Shown one piece after another: positions 55,125 through 63,192 of a stretch of 64,000 nucleotides of DNA. The translations under genes and the position numbers were made by a program. This DNA comes from Pseudorhodobacter aquimaris (GTDB taxonomy: Bacteria > Pseudomonadota > Alphaproteobacteria > Rhodobacterales > Rhodobacteraceae). The stretch lies in the NCBI RefSeq assembly GCF_001202025.1, contig NZ_LGHS01000014.1, forward strand, positions 49,214 to 113,213. Direction: 5' to 3'. The notes beneath the pieces were generated by a model. It ran no database searches. It saw only the letters and a program-made list of their open reading frames with translations, and was not told the origin of the DNA. The number at the start of each line of letters is the position of its first letter. Position 1 is the stretch's first letter.

Positions 55125-55644
55125 GGCGCGCTCCAAACGGTCGTGCAGATTGAATTTCGATATGTTTTCCCCCTTGGCGATCTGCAAGGCGGGCAAGGTG
55201 TTACGGGCTAATGGTTTTTCCTCGAAAGGCAACCACCGAATTGATAAAGTGAGACAGAGACGGCGCCAGAGAGGCCAAAGAGATGTCAAATGGCGTGGAT
55301 AACTGCACATTCACGCCGCTGATCCGGACTGGTGGCTGGGTCGCCTGCGCGGGCTGTTCGGTCAGCGGTACGTGTTCCTATTAATTCAAGCGGTCGTTTT
55401 TGCACATATTTTTTTGCTGTAAGAGCTCTTCGCTTGAGGTGCCCCACCTGATTGGATGTGTCGAGAGAACCGGGCCTCTTGTTCAGTCCCGGCATTGGAA
55501 TTTGATTTTCCGGCGGCGTTTGGATAAGCCTGAAAGGGTGGTTTGCAGGCCTATCGGCGTTCCACAGCGCGTCCCCAGAACGTCACACATGCGATTGCCG
55601 CCAAAGCAAAGGCAGATTGGCCGAATGCAACAAGGAACAGTTTG
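55125..55644. other. Non-coding stretch between the MYG1-family gene and the MscS gene
   Basis: A 520-nt region with divergent genes on both sides. It should contain the promoters of both. I see no supportable gene: the short open frames lack ribosome sites and family similarity. The base composition is lower in GC than the neighbouring coding sequence, particularly at 55370-55430. Confidence 0.5.
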
Positions 55645-57066
55645 ATGCGCAAAACGCACCCATTGAAACCGATTGCGGCCCAACGTGCGGGCGCTCGGTC
55701 ACTTTTTCTAATCGCGCTAGTGTCAATTTCACTGCTTCTGATGTCGGGCATTGGTCACGCCCAGCAAGACGCGCCGCAGCCAACCGTCAGCACCACCGAG
55801 AACCGCGTAGAGATTGAACCGCTTGCGAATGATGCAAAAATTGCCAATCGCGTGACAAACATCCTGGAGGCCACGAACTGGTTTACCGCGCTAAATGTGC
55901 GCGTTGATGACGGCATCGTTTTTCTGGACGGCCAGACCACAAGCGTGGAGTACAAAGACTGGGCACGGCGGTTGATCACCAGAACGGATGGTGTGGTTGC
56001 AGTCGTCAACCAACTGGATGTCGAAGAGATCGTGAACTGGAGCCTGGAGCCCGCCTTCAACGAGCTTAGGCTTCTCGCCGATGATTTCATCCTCGCGGCG
56101 CCGCTGATTTTGCTGTCACTGCTCATCCTGCCGCTGGCGTGGTACTTGTCGGGGCTGGTATCGAAACTGATGCACTGGTCGCTGCAAAAGCGGGTCGAGT
56201 CTTCGTTTTTGCGCAAAGTGCTGGCGCGATCGGTGGCGTTTCCTGTATTTTTGGTCGGGATTTACGTCGTCTTGCAGGTTGCGGGCCTGACCCAGCTTGC
56301 GCTGTCCCTGCTTGGTGGCGCTGGCGTTATGGGCATTGTCATCGGCTTTGCCTTCAGAGATATCGCCGAGAATTTTCTGGCAAGCCTGCTGCTAAGCATC
56401 CGCCGGCCATTTCGAAGCGGCGACCTGATTACCGTCGCCGGTGAAACCGGTACCGTTCAAAGTATGAACACCCGAAGTACAGTTTTGATTACGCCAGACG
56501 GCAATCATATCCAGATCCCAAACTCGCTGATCTTCAAAAGCATCATCGAGAACCAGACGGCTGCCCCCTATCTTCGTGGCAGTTTCGTAATTGGGATCGG
56601 CTATGATGACAGCACCTCCGAAGCGCAAGAAATCCTGACCAGAATACTATCCGAGCATGATGGCGTGTTATCCGATCCCGCGCCAATGGCGTTGATCGAT
56701 GAGTTGGGTGCATCGACCGTTGATATCAGAGCGTACTACTGGTTCAACGGCCGATCTGTTGCCGCCATCAAATTGCGGTCCTCGTTGCTGCGCCAATGCA
56801 AGCGGTCCCTTATGGAATCCGGCATTTCCATGCCCGATGCCGCACGCGAGGTGATCTTTCCTCAGGGCCTGCCGTTGACGCAATTGGATGCCGGGACGGA
56901 TGCAACACCCGAGCGCAAGAAAATCGAAAAACGCTGGTCGCTGGACACTGCAGAACCCGCCGAAAGCGCAACTGACAAAGATCTGGCCGTAGATGATGAA
57001 TTGCTGCAAAGACAGTCCACGCCCATTGTCGAAGAAGGCGAAGCCAATCTGCTTAACCGGGGGTGA
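55645..57066 (+). CDS. MscS family mechanosensitive channel with a periplasmic BON domain
   Basis: Small-conductance mechanosensitive channel homologue of 473 residues. A signal-like N terminus (about residues 15-38, ending IGHAQ) is followed by a BON domain (KIANRVTNILEATNWFTALNVRVDDGIVFLDGQTT, to residue about 130), then three helices, with the pore-lining one LGGAGVMGIVIGFAFRDIAENFLAS, and the MscS cytoplasmic beta domain (RPFRSGDLITVAGETGTVQSMNTRSTVLITPDGNHIQIPNS). The C-terminal tail is charged and low in complexity. I chose the ATG at 55645, which gives a normal signal-type start. Confidence 0.92.
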   Translation: MRKTHPLKPIAAQRAGARSLFLIALVSISLLLMSGIGHAQQDAPQPTVSTTENRVEIEPLANDAKIANRVTNILEATNWFTALNVRVDDGIVFLDGQTTSVEYKDWARRLITRTDGVVAVVNQLDVEEIVNWSLEPAFNELRLLADDFILAAPLILLSLLILPLAWYLSGLVSKLMHWSLQKRVESSFLRKVLARSVAFPVFLVGIYVVLQVAGLTQLALSLLGGAGVMGIVIGFAFRDIAENFLASLLLSIRRPFRSGDLITVAGETGTVQSMNTRSTVLITPDGNHIQIPNSLIFKSIIENQTAAPYLRGSFVIGIGYDDSTSEAQEILTRILSEHDGVLSDPAPMALIDELGASTVDIRAYYWFNGRSVAAIKLRSSLLRQCKRSLMESGISMPDAAREVIFPQGLPLTQLDAGTDATPERKKIEKRWSLDTAEPAESATDKDLAVDDELLQRQSTPIVEEGEANLLNRG

Positions 57067-57177
57067 TCCGGCCATCGCCAAGGTGTTTGCGCAGTTTTCT
57101 GCCTGTCACCAAAACGCGCCGGAACTGGTTTATGCCTACGGTGTTGTCCTCTTGTAATCGCAACCTAGGAGGACAAC

Positions 57178-57531
57178 ATGGACCATACTACACAGACCAG
57201 CCTTGTTTCATCGTCAGACGTTAATGGCACCGAGGTTTACGGCCGTGACGGTGTGCACATCGGATCGATCGACCATCTGATGATTGATAAACAGTCGGGC
57301 AAAGTGGCCTATGCCGTGATGGGCTTCGGCGGCTTTTTGGGCATGGGCGAAGACCATCAGCCCATCCCATGGGGCAAACTACAATATGACAGGAACCAAA
57401 ACGGTTTTGTCACCGATCTAACGGAGCAAGAAGTCAAAGGCGCCCCGCCGCGCAATGATAATTGGCATGCTGACCGTGATTGGGAAACGCGTACCCATGA
57501 ACACTATCGCTTGCCGATGTACTGGGTCTGA
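57178..57531 (+). CDS. PRC-barrel domain protein
   Basis: Small cytoplasmic protein of 117 residues with one PRC-barrel domain: VNGTEVYGRDGVHIGSIDHLMIDKQSGKVAYAVMGFGGFLGMGEDHQPIPWGKLQYD. Such proteins are often induced under stress and are related to the photosynthetic reaction-centre H-subunit domain. The good AGGAGGAC ribosome site ends just before the ATG. It lies 111 nt after mscS in the same direction. Downstream the insertion-sequence region begins; the following 270 nt (57532-57805) show no gene. Confidence 0.88.
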   Translation: MDHTTQTSLVSSSDVNGTEVYGRDGVHIGSIDHLMIDKQSGKVAYAVMGFGGFLGMGEDHQPIPWGKLQYDRNQNGFVTDLTEQEVKGAPPRNDNWHADRDWETRTHEHYRLPMYWV

Positions 57532-57805
57532 TTTCCTGTACCAAATACCAGCGGCCCCATCGCGGGGCCGCTTTTAAGGATTGGGCCAAAGTAACCTCGC
57601 GCGACAATTCCGCCAAAGCGGTGGTAGTGAAGTTCAGACGGCTGAAGGCAAACTCTATCTCATTTTTGGTGTTGATCGGGTTTGGTATTGAACGGGCCAG
57701 AAAATCGTAAGTGCTGTTCCAAGCCCGCCTTCCGGCTGGATCTACAAGCTGCGATTGCAGCTTCCATGGAGATTTGCGTGGGAGGTATCGGAGGCGTCCA
57801 AGTCC

Positions 57806-58012
57806 ACACTTCCGTAAGGGCGATGACAACTTGGCCGCAATGATGCAGAACGAGTTGCACAAAGATCCGTTCACGAGGACCGTCTTTGTCTTTCGTGCCA
57901 AAAAGGCGGATCAATTAACGCTGCTTTATTGGGAAGGCACCGGGCTGCTGATGGCTTACAAGCGGCTGGAAAGGCATACATTTACATGGCCCGCCGTGGA
58001 GGATGGCGTGAT
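57806..58012 (+). pseudogene. IS66-type TnpB (orf2) remnant
   Basis: A frame reads FRKGDDNLAAMMQNELHKDPFTRTVFVFRAKKADQLTLLYWEGTGLLMAYKRLERHTFTWPAVEDGV, the characteristic part of IS66-family TnpB proteins. The N-terminal third is not recognisable and the C terminus runs directly into an IS3 orfA remnant. No IS66 TnpA or TnpC is nearby, so it is a fragment left by later rearrangement. Confidence 0.8.
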
Positions 58013-58220
58013 GCAGTGCGGATGGCCGCGACCAGTGGCTTAACGCGCCTGCAGCTTTCGTCGAATTCGGGGGTTGACGTCTCGACGCTGGACAAATGGG
58101 TCAACAACATCAGCACGAGAATCTGATGTCTGGGCCGCATGAGGATGTTGAGAAGGAAAACACCCGCCTTCGCAAAGAGGTCCGACTTCTGCACGAGACG
58201 CGGGAGGTGCTAAAAAACCG
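57985..58220 (+). pseudogene. IS3-type OrfA remnant
   Basis: The frame DAVRMAATSGLTRLQLSSNSGVDVSTLDKWVNN matches the helix-turn-helix of IS3-family OrfA. A one-base shift then gives QHQHENLMSGPHEDVEKENTRLRKEVRLLHETREVLKN, the leucine-zipper part. The N terminus overlaps the IS66 remnant at a sharp junction near 58000, and the sequence ends at 58220, where the IS110 upstream region begins. No OrfB follows. Confidence 0.8.
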
Positions 58221-58269
58221 TCACGGGCCGCCGCCCGCCTGTGCGCGGTATAAACAACCTGTGCTATCA

Positions 58270-58444
58270 TCGCCCCGGGAGGGCAGTTTCCGATTGCTTA
58301 TTGGAGGGTTAGACCCCGTTAAAAAACGTGGCACATGGGCTGATGCGCACCTGAGAGTGGTGACGCCGTTTTGGCGGTGATCCCGGTTAGGAAGATGACG
58401 GACTTGCATGGCCCACGCCCTTCTTCCAAATTGGAGAAGATGCC
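58270..58444 (+). ncRNA. Candidate bridge-type (guide) RNA of the IS110 element
   Basis: In IS110 elements the non-coding end next to the transposase start encodes a structured RNA whose loops pair with target and donor DNA. Here the 175 nt before the transposase contain several small stems, for example ACGCC-GTTTT-GGCGGT (about 58359-58375), and the hairpin CTTCTTC...GGAGAAG (58420-58439), which includes the transposase ribosome site. The ends of the RNA and the loops cannot be fixed from one copy. This is proposed by position only. Confidence 0.3.
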
Positions 58445-59914
58445 ATGATGCCGATTGCGACCGGTGGCCACCCGGACCTGAAGATGGTCAACCCGACAGC
58501 GGCGGCGATTGATATTGGATCAACCATGCATATGACTGCCGTCAGTCCGGATGCCTGCGACACGCCGGTGAAGTCTTTTGGGACATTCACCCAAGACCTG
58601 AATGATCTGGCGGATTGGTTCAAAGCCTGCGGCGTGACCAGCATCGCAATGGAATCAACCGGTGTTTACTGGATCCCGGCTTTTGAGGTGCTGGAAGCCC
58701 GCGGCTTTAAGGTGATCTTGGTGAATGCTCGCTATGCCAAGAATGTACCGGGCCGCAAAACTGACGTCAGCGATGCGGGCTGGCTGCGCCAATTGTACTC
58801 CTACGGTCTGTTGCGGGGGAGCTTCCGGCCCGAGGCTGAGATTGCCACCCTGAGGGCCTATCTGCGACAGCACGAACGCCTGGTGGAGCATGCGGCCGCC
58901 CACATTCAGCACATGCAAAAAGCCCTGATAGAGGTGAACTTGCAGGTCCATCATGTCGTTTCTGACATCAAAGGTGCCACCGGAATGCGGATCATCCGTG
59001 CAATCGTTGCGGGCGAACGCGATCCGGACGTGTTGGCATCCTTTCGCAATGTCCGCTGCCACTCGTCCATCGAGGTGATCAAGGCCGCCTTAGTTTGCAA
59101 TGATAGGGACGAACATATCTTCGCCCTGACCCAGTCACTCGATCTATACGATTTCTATCAGACTAAGATCGAGGAATGTAATCGCAAGTTGGAAGCGGCG
59201 GTCGCCGCGCTCACGATCAAGGCCATCTGCGATGTTCCCCCTTTGGCCAAAGCCCGGACCAAACGCAGCCAAGTCAGTGTTCCGTCATTTGACGTCAGGG
59301 CTGCGCTGTATGGCGTTCTAGGCACGGACCTGACCCAAATCCATGGCCTTGGTCCCTCGCTTGCCCTGAAGCTGGTCGCCGAATGCGGCACCGACCTGCA
59401 GGCGTGGAAAGGCGCAAAGCATTTCACCTCATGGCTCTGTTTCGTACCGGGCAATAGGATATCCGGCGGCAAGTTGTTGTCATCGCGGACCCGGAGATCC
59501 TCCAGCCGGGCCGCAGCTCTGTTGCGTCTGGCTGCGGTCACGATTGGCCGGAGCGACACGGCACTTGGTGCATTCTATCGCCGATTGTCTTCGCGTATCG
59601 GAAAGCGGAAGGCAGTGACCGCGACGGCCCGCAAGATCGCCGTCCTGTTTTACAATGCCATCCGCTTTGGCATGGCCTGCCAGGATCCAGGTGCGGCAGC
59701 TTACGAAGAACGCCACCGCAGCCGTGTTCTCGCAAACCTACACCGGCGTGCCGGATCCCTTGGTTATGCATTCGCACCACTGACAAACAAACCGTTGCGA
59801 ATGACGCGGCCCACCATCACCAAGGCCTGTGTCAACACGCCCCCACCAGTCACGATGACCTGTTCCGGTCTCGGGATGCGCGGGTTCAGACAATTGCACC
59901 CGAGGCTGATATAG
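58445..59914 (+). CDS. IS110 family transposase (DEDD type)
   Basis: Transposase of 489 residues. The N-terminal RuvC-like domain has the four acidic residues D23 (AIDIGST), E70 (AMESTGVYW), D107 and D110 (KTDVSDAGW). The C-terminal Transposase_20 domain carries the helix-hairpin-helix-like IHGLGPSLALKLVAECGTDL and the serine-rich SSRTRRSSSRAAALLRLAA, where the catalytic serine of the family lies. The last 45 residues (NKPLRMTRPTITKAC onwards) look unlike other IS110 proteins. The frame is intact, so the element may be active. Confidence 0.92.
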   Translation: MMPIATGGHPDLKMVNPTAAAIDIGSTMHMTAVSPDACDTPVKSFGTFTQDLNDLADWFKACGVTSIAMESTGVYWIPAFEVLEARGFKVILVNARYAKNVPGRKTDVSDAGWLRQLYSYGLLRGSFRPEAEIATLRAYLRQHERLVEHAAAHIQHMQKALIEVNLQVHHVVSDIKGATGMRIIRAIVAGERDPDVLASFRNVRCHSSIEVIKAALVCNDRDEHIFALTQSLDLYDFYQTKIEECNRKLEAAVAALTIKAICDVPPLAKARTKRSQVSVPSFDVRAALYGVLGTDLTQIHGLGPSLALKLVAECGTDLQAWKGAKHFTSWLCFVPGNRISGGKLLSSRTRRSSSRAAALLRLAAVTIGRSDTALGAFYRRLSSRIGKRKAVTATARKIAVLFYNAIRFGMACQDPGAAAYEERHRSRVLANLHRRAGSLGYAFAPLTNKPLRMTRPTITKACVNTPPPVTMTCSGLGMRGFRQLHPRLI

Positions 59915-59957
59915 ATCTTTGTGATGGATGCGAACTTTTTATCAGGAATGCGAGTAA

Positions 59958-60347
59958 ATGATTGAACCCAGACACCAAGATACAACCGTGCCACCGCGCA
60001 TCACGGGGCCGGCGCATGTCTTTGCGGCAGCGGGATATTCGTGGGGTGGTCTGAAAAAGCTCTGGGGCGAGACAGCATTTCGTCACGAACTTGCGGCTTT
60101 TCTGGCCTGTATGGCCCTCTTGGAGTGTGTCGGCGCCTCCGCCGCCCAGCTTTTCATTCTTGTCGGTTTGTTCCTTCTCCTCGTCGCGGTCGAAGCTCTC
60201 AACACCGCCATCGAATGCCTGACTGACCACGTATCACCGGAATGGAGCGTTGCTGCCCGCAACGCAAAAGATCTCGGCTCCCTTGCAGTGATGTGCGTTT
60301 TGGGAATGGTGGGCCTATATGTGATAGTCGTTGTCGGGTGCATTTGA
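59958..60347 (+). CDS. dgkA: Diacylglycerol kinase (DgkA type)
   Basis: Small membrane-bound kinase of 129 residues, recycling diacylglycerol to phosphatidic acid. Three helices are visible, and the conserved active-site segment VAVEALNTAIECLTDHVSPEWSVAARNAKDLGSLAV (about residues 75-110) is complete. The start at 59958 gives a slightly longer N terminus than usual; MIEPRHQD is plausible. It directly follows the IS110 element, so its original upstream region may have been replaced. No close partner gene is left nearby. Confidence 0.92.
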   Translation: MIEPRHQDTTVPPRITGPAHVFAAAGYSWGGLKKLWGETAFRHELAAFLACMALLECVGASAAQLFILVGLFLLLVAVEALNTAIECLTDHVSPEWSVAARNAKDLGSLAVMCVLGMVGLYVIVVVGCI

Positions 60348-61043
60348 TTGCCACTGAGAACTGACCGGTATTTTCACCCAAAATTGCCCCAACTTTTCTT
60401 ATACGTCGGGGGCGCGCGCTGATTCCGACTGACCCAAAGCTATATGCACATCTGCCTTACGCCAAAGAACCTGATGACGAGACCGGTTGCACGCGTGACA
60501 CCGGGTTGATGATCTCGTTGGAGGAGACCAGCATTGATGGCGTCACCTCTGGCGTTTCGGCAATGCGGTTATTGCGATTGGGGAGGGGTCGGGGGCTGCA
60601 CGCTTTGCCGCCGTCCTTTATGTAAAATCCTACAACGCCGCGACGTGGCTTTGGAATGCCGGATGCTCTTGTCGCCTCTGGACGTTGGGAATGCGGTGGC
60701 TTTTATATCGCGTGTGGCACCTTGCAGATCTTAGACGCTATGGGCGCGGGTTTCTGAATCTTACCAACGTTCCGCGTTATACAACACTGACCCAAACCCC
60801 AAGCATTTCTGGCCTGGAACAGACCTTCATCCTTGGTAATCCCGTGGATCAAGTTGCGGACTTTTTTGCCGTTCCCTACAAGTGCGTGATACTTGGGTTC
60901 GCCGACGCAAAACTGCTAGGGAGGCCAGGAAGCCACCGACTTTAAAGACTTTGGTTTTTGTTATTCCATCATCATCGCTTTATTAATTCTGATACTCATT
61001 CTAAGGTGCCATGGAAATTCACTTTATTTAAGGGAGAATGGCC
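60348..61043. other. 696-nt stretch without a recognisable gene; possible coding remnants
   Basis: Between dgkA and the catalase no intact gene can be supported. One frame at about 60421-60630 reads TDPKLYAHLPYAKEPDDETG and GLMISLEETSIDGV, followed by RFAAVLYVKSYNAATW, which has a vague likeness to the N terminus of VirB4/TrbE-type ATPases but is broken by stops. A further frame at 60685-60945 is not recognised. The last 80 nt, AT-rich with TTTATT and TTAAT, should hold the catalase promoter. Confidence 0.45.
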
Positions 61044-62558
61044 ATGTCAGATGATGTCTTAAACAAGGGTAAATGTCCGGTGTCCCACCTGACAACGGCT
61101 TTCGGTGCTCCGGTGGTCGACAACCAGAACTCGATGACCGCAGGGAAACGTGGGCCCGTGTTGGTGCAAGATATCTGGCTTAACGAAAAGCTGGCCAATT
61201 TCGTGCGCGAAGTCATCCCTGAGCGCCGCATGCATGCCAAAGGGTCCGGTGCGTTCGGCACGTTCACCGTGACCAACGATATCACCCGCTACACACGCGC
61301 CAGCATTTTCAGTGAAATCGGCAAAAAGACCGAGATGTTCGCCCGTTTCAGCACCGTGGCAGGTGAACGCGGCGCGGCAGATGCCGAACGGGATATTCGC
61401 GGCTTTGCGCTCAAGTTCTATACCGAAGAAGGTAATTGGGACATGGTGGGTAACAACACGCCTGTGTTCTTCATGCGCGATGCCAAGAAATTCCCGGACC
61501 TCAACAAGGCCGTCAAACGCGATCCACGAACCAACATGCGTTCCCCGACAAACAACTGGGACTTCTGGACGCTTCTGCCCGAAGCCCTGCATCAGGTCAC
61601 GGTGGTGATGTCTGATCGCGGCATTCCCAAGAGTTACCGCAACATGCACGGATTCAGCAGCCATACCTATAGCTTCTGGAACGCCGCTGGTGAGCGTTTC
61701 TGGGTGAAGTTGCATTTCAGGACCCAGCAGGGCATTGAAAACCTGACCGACGCAGAGGCAGCGTCCGTTGTGGCCGATGACCGCGAAAGCAATCAGCGCG
61801 ATCTCTTTGATGCGATCGAACGCGGTGATTTTCCGCGCTGGAAGATGTATGTACAAGTGATGCCCGAAGCCGAGGCAGAAACCTATCACGTTCATCCGTT
61901 CGACCTGACCAAGGTTTGGTACAAGGAAGATTACCCACTGATCGAAGTCGGAGAATTCGAACTGAACCGCAATCCGGAAAACTATCACGCCGATGTTGAG
62001 CAGGCCGCTTTCTCACCGTCCAACCTCGTGCCGGGAATCAGCGTTTCGCCCGACAAGATGCTTCAGACGCGGTTGATCAATTATCCGGACTCTCAGCGCT
62101 ACCGCCTGGGTGTGAATTACCAGCAGGTGCCGGTCAATGCCGCCAAATGCCCGGTCATGAGCAACCACCGTGATGGCCTTATGCGGGCAGATGACAACTA
62201 CGGCAGGCTGCCGCACTATCAGCCGAACAGCTTTGGTCAATGGGTCGATCAGCCCCAATACGCAGAGCCGCCACTCAAGATTGACGGAAACGCCGCAATG
62301 TTCGACTTCCGTGAGGATGACGACGATTATTACACCCAGCCCCGCAAGCTTTTCCAACTGATGACTCCGGCACAACAACAGGTTCTGTTTGAAAACACCG
62401 GGAGAAACATGGGCGATGCTCCGGATTTCATAAAGCAGCGTCACATCGACAACTGTACGCGCTGCGACCGAAACTATGGCGAAGGTGTTGCCAAGGCTTT
62501 GGGCATGTCGGCCAAATCGGCCGAGGAACTGTCCCCGAAGCCTGAACTGGCAGAGTGA
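61044..62558 (+). CDS. katA: Catalase (monofunctional, haem-containing)
   Basis: Small-subunit catalase of 504 residues that breaks down hydrogen peroxide. The start at 61044 ([24 protein letters not shown]) is 7 nt after AAGGGAG; an ATG at 61038 is too close to it. Catalytic His64 is in [15 protein letters not shown], the asparagine in [20 protein letters not shown], and the haem-ligand tyrosine in [21 protein letters not shown]. The protein ends without the flavodoxin-like extension of large catalases. No OxyR gene is adjacent. Confidence 0.96.
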   Translation: MSDDVLNKGKCPVSHLTTAFGAPVVDNQNSMTAGKRGPVLVQDIWLNEKLANFVREVIPERRMHAKGSGAFGTFTVTNDITRYTRASIFSEIGKKTEMFARFSTVAGERGAADAERDIRGFALKFYTEEGNWDMVGNNTPVFFMRDAKKFPDLNKAVKRDPRTNMRSPTNNWDFWTLLPEALHQVTVVMSDRGIPKSYRNMHGFSSHTYSFWNAAGERFWVKLHFRTQQGIENLTDAEAASVVADDRESNQRDLFDAIERGDFPRWKMYVQVMPEAEAETYHVHPFDLTKVWYKEDYPLIEVGEFELNRNPENYHADVEQAAFSPSNLVPGISVSPDKMLQTRLINYPDSQRYRLGVNYQQVPVNAAKCPVMSNHRDGLMRADDNYGRLPHYQPNSFGQWVDQPQYAEPPLKIDGNAAMFDFREDDDDYYTQPRKLFQLMTPAQQQVLFENTGRNMGDAPDFIKQRHIDNCTRCDRNYGEGVAKALGMSAKSAEELSPKPELAE

Positions 62559-62852
62559 CGCGTCACTGTGGTTTTGGCGGGGCGCGTTATGCGCCCCGGC
62601 CGGGACACACCGATAGAAAGCTGGAACATTATCATCGAAGGCATCGTCAGGCGCCTTCGATGGGCGGCAGACACTTTGCCCCACATCTGTAGACCTGCAA
62701 AAGACGGCGTTGCGCGCGGCTGGTAAGCCGCGTTTTCAGATCGTCGGGCAGGCTTTCAAACCAGACATGGTGTGCTTTGGGACGGCAAAGCAAATGGCGG
62801 GCGTGGATCGAACTTGGTCTTGTCACGCTTACGTTCCGACCCCTCAACTCAT
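62559..62852. other. Stretch after the catalase gene
   Basis: A 294-nt region with no supportable gene. A GC-rich patch (GGCGGGGCGCGTTATGCGCCCCGGCC, from about 62576) forms a hairpin of GGGGCGC/GCGCCCC type and could end the catalase transcript. A minus-strand frame at 62647-62847 ending LTSRAQRRLLQVYRCGAKCLP is open but not recognised and has no good ribosome site. Confidence 0.4.
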
Positions 62853-62940
62853 TTAGGCAGTCTTTCTTCCAACGGCCAAGGGGCTTTTGCCACTAAGGGA
62901 TGAATGCCACCTTTGTGGGTTATAGAACCCGTGTGTGGAT
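62853..62940 (-). pseudogene. IS3-type OrfB C-terminal remnant
   Basis: A minus-strand frame reads HGFYNPQRWHSSLSGKSPLAV followed by six residues and a stop at 62853. This matches the C-terminal end of IS3-family integrase-type transposases, which typically finish with YN-x-x-R-x-H-S-x-L-x-x-x-SP. Nothing more of the element can be traced upstream. The next 250 nt (62941-63192) hold no recognisable gene. Confidence 0.6.
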
Positions 62941-63192
62941 GCCCCTTTCAATGCAAGAAGTTTTTCAGATTGCTCAGAACATGTGATCAGTGCAGTCGTG
63001 TGTCCGGCCTATATATGCAGCTTTCACACGCCGCTGGCCTGTATGGTGTCCGTGGATGGGTCCAAATCGTTGATGCGAGCACAAAGCTCCTGGCTTCTAT
63101 CTGGTGTTCCCAACCCCGTCTTATGACCGTTGTTCCTTACTCTCCTTCGCCCTTCTCACATTGCCGGTTTACTCCAACGCATGGTGCAAAGC

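Larger units (their letters stand above)
58270..59957 (+). mobile_element. IS110 family insertion sequence (ends approximate)
   Basis: One full transposase with a non-coding 5' region, placed between IS3/IS66 remnants on the left and the intact dgkA gene on the right. IS110 elements have no long terminal inverted repeats and make no target duplication, so the ends cannot be set exactly here. The left limit is the end of the IS3 remnant at 58220 or later; the right limit is before 59958. Confidence 0.6.

Noticed and set aside
55125..55310. N-terminal extension of the MYG1-family gene to 55310
   Set aside because: The family begins exactly at MTITHLVTHSGG (55124); the extension has no similarity and lacks a ribosome site.
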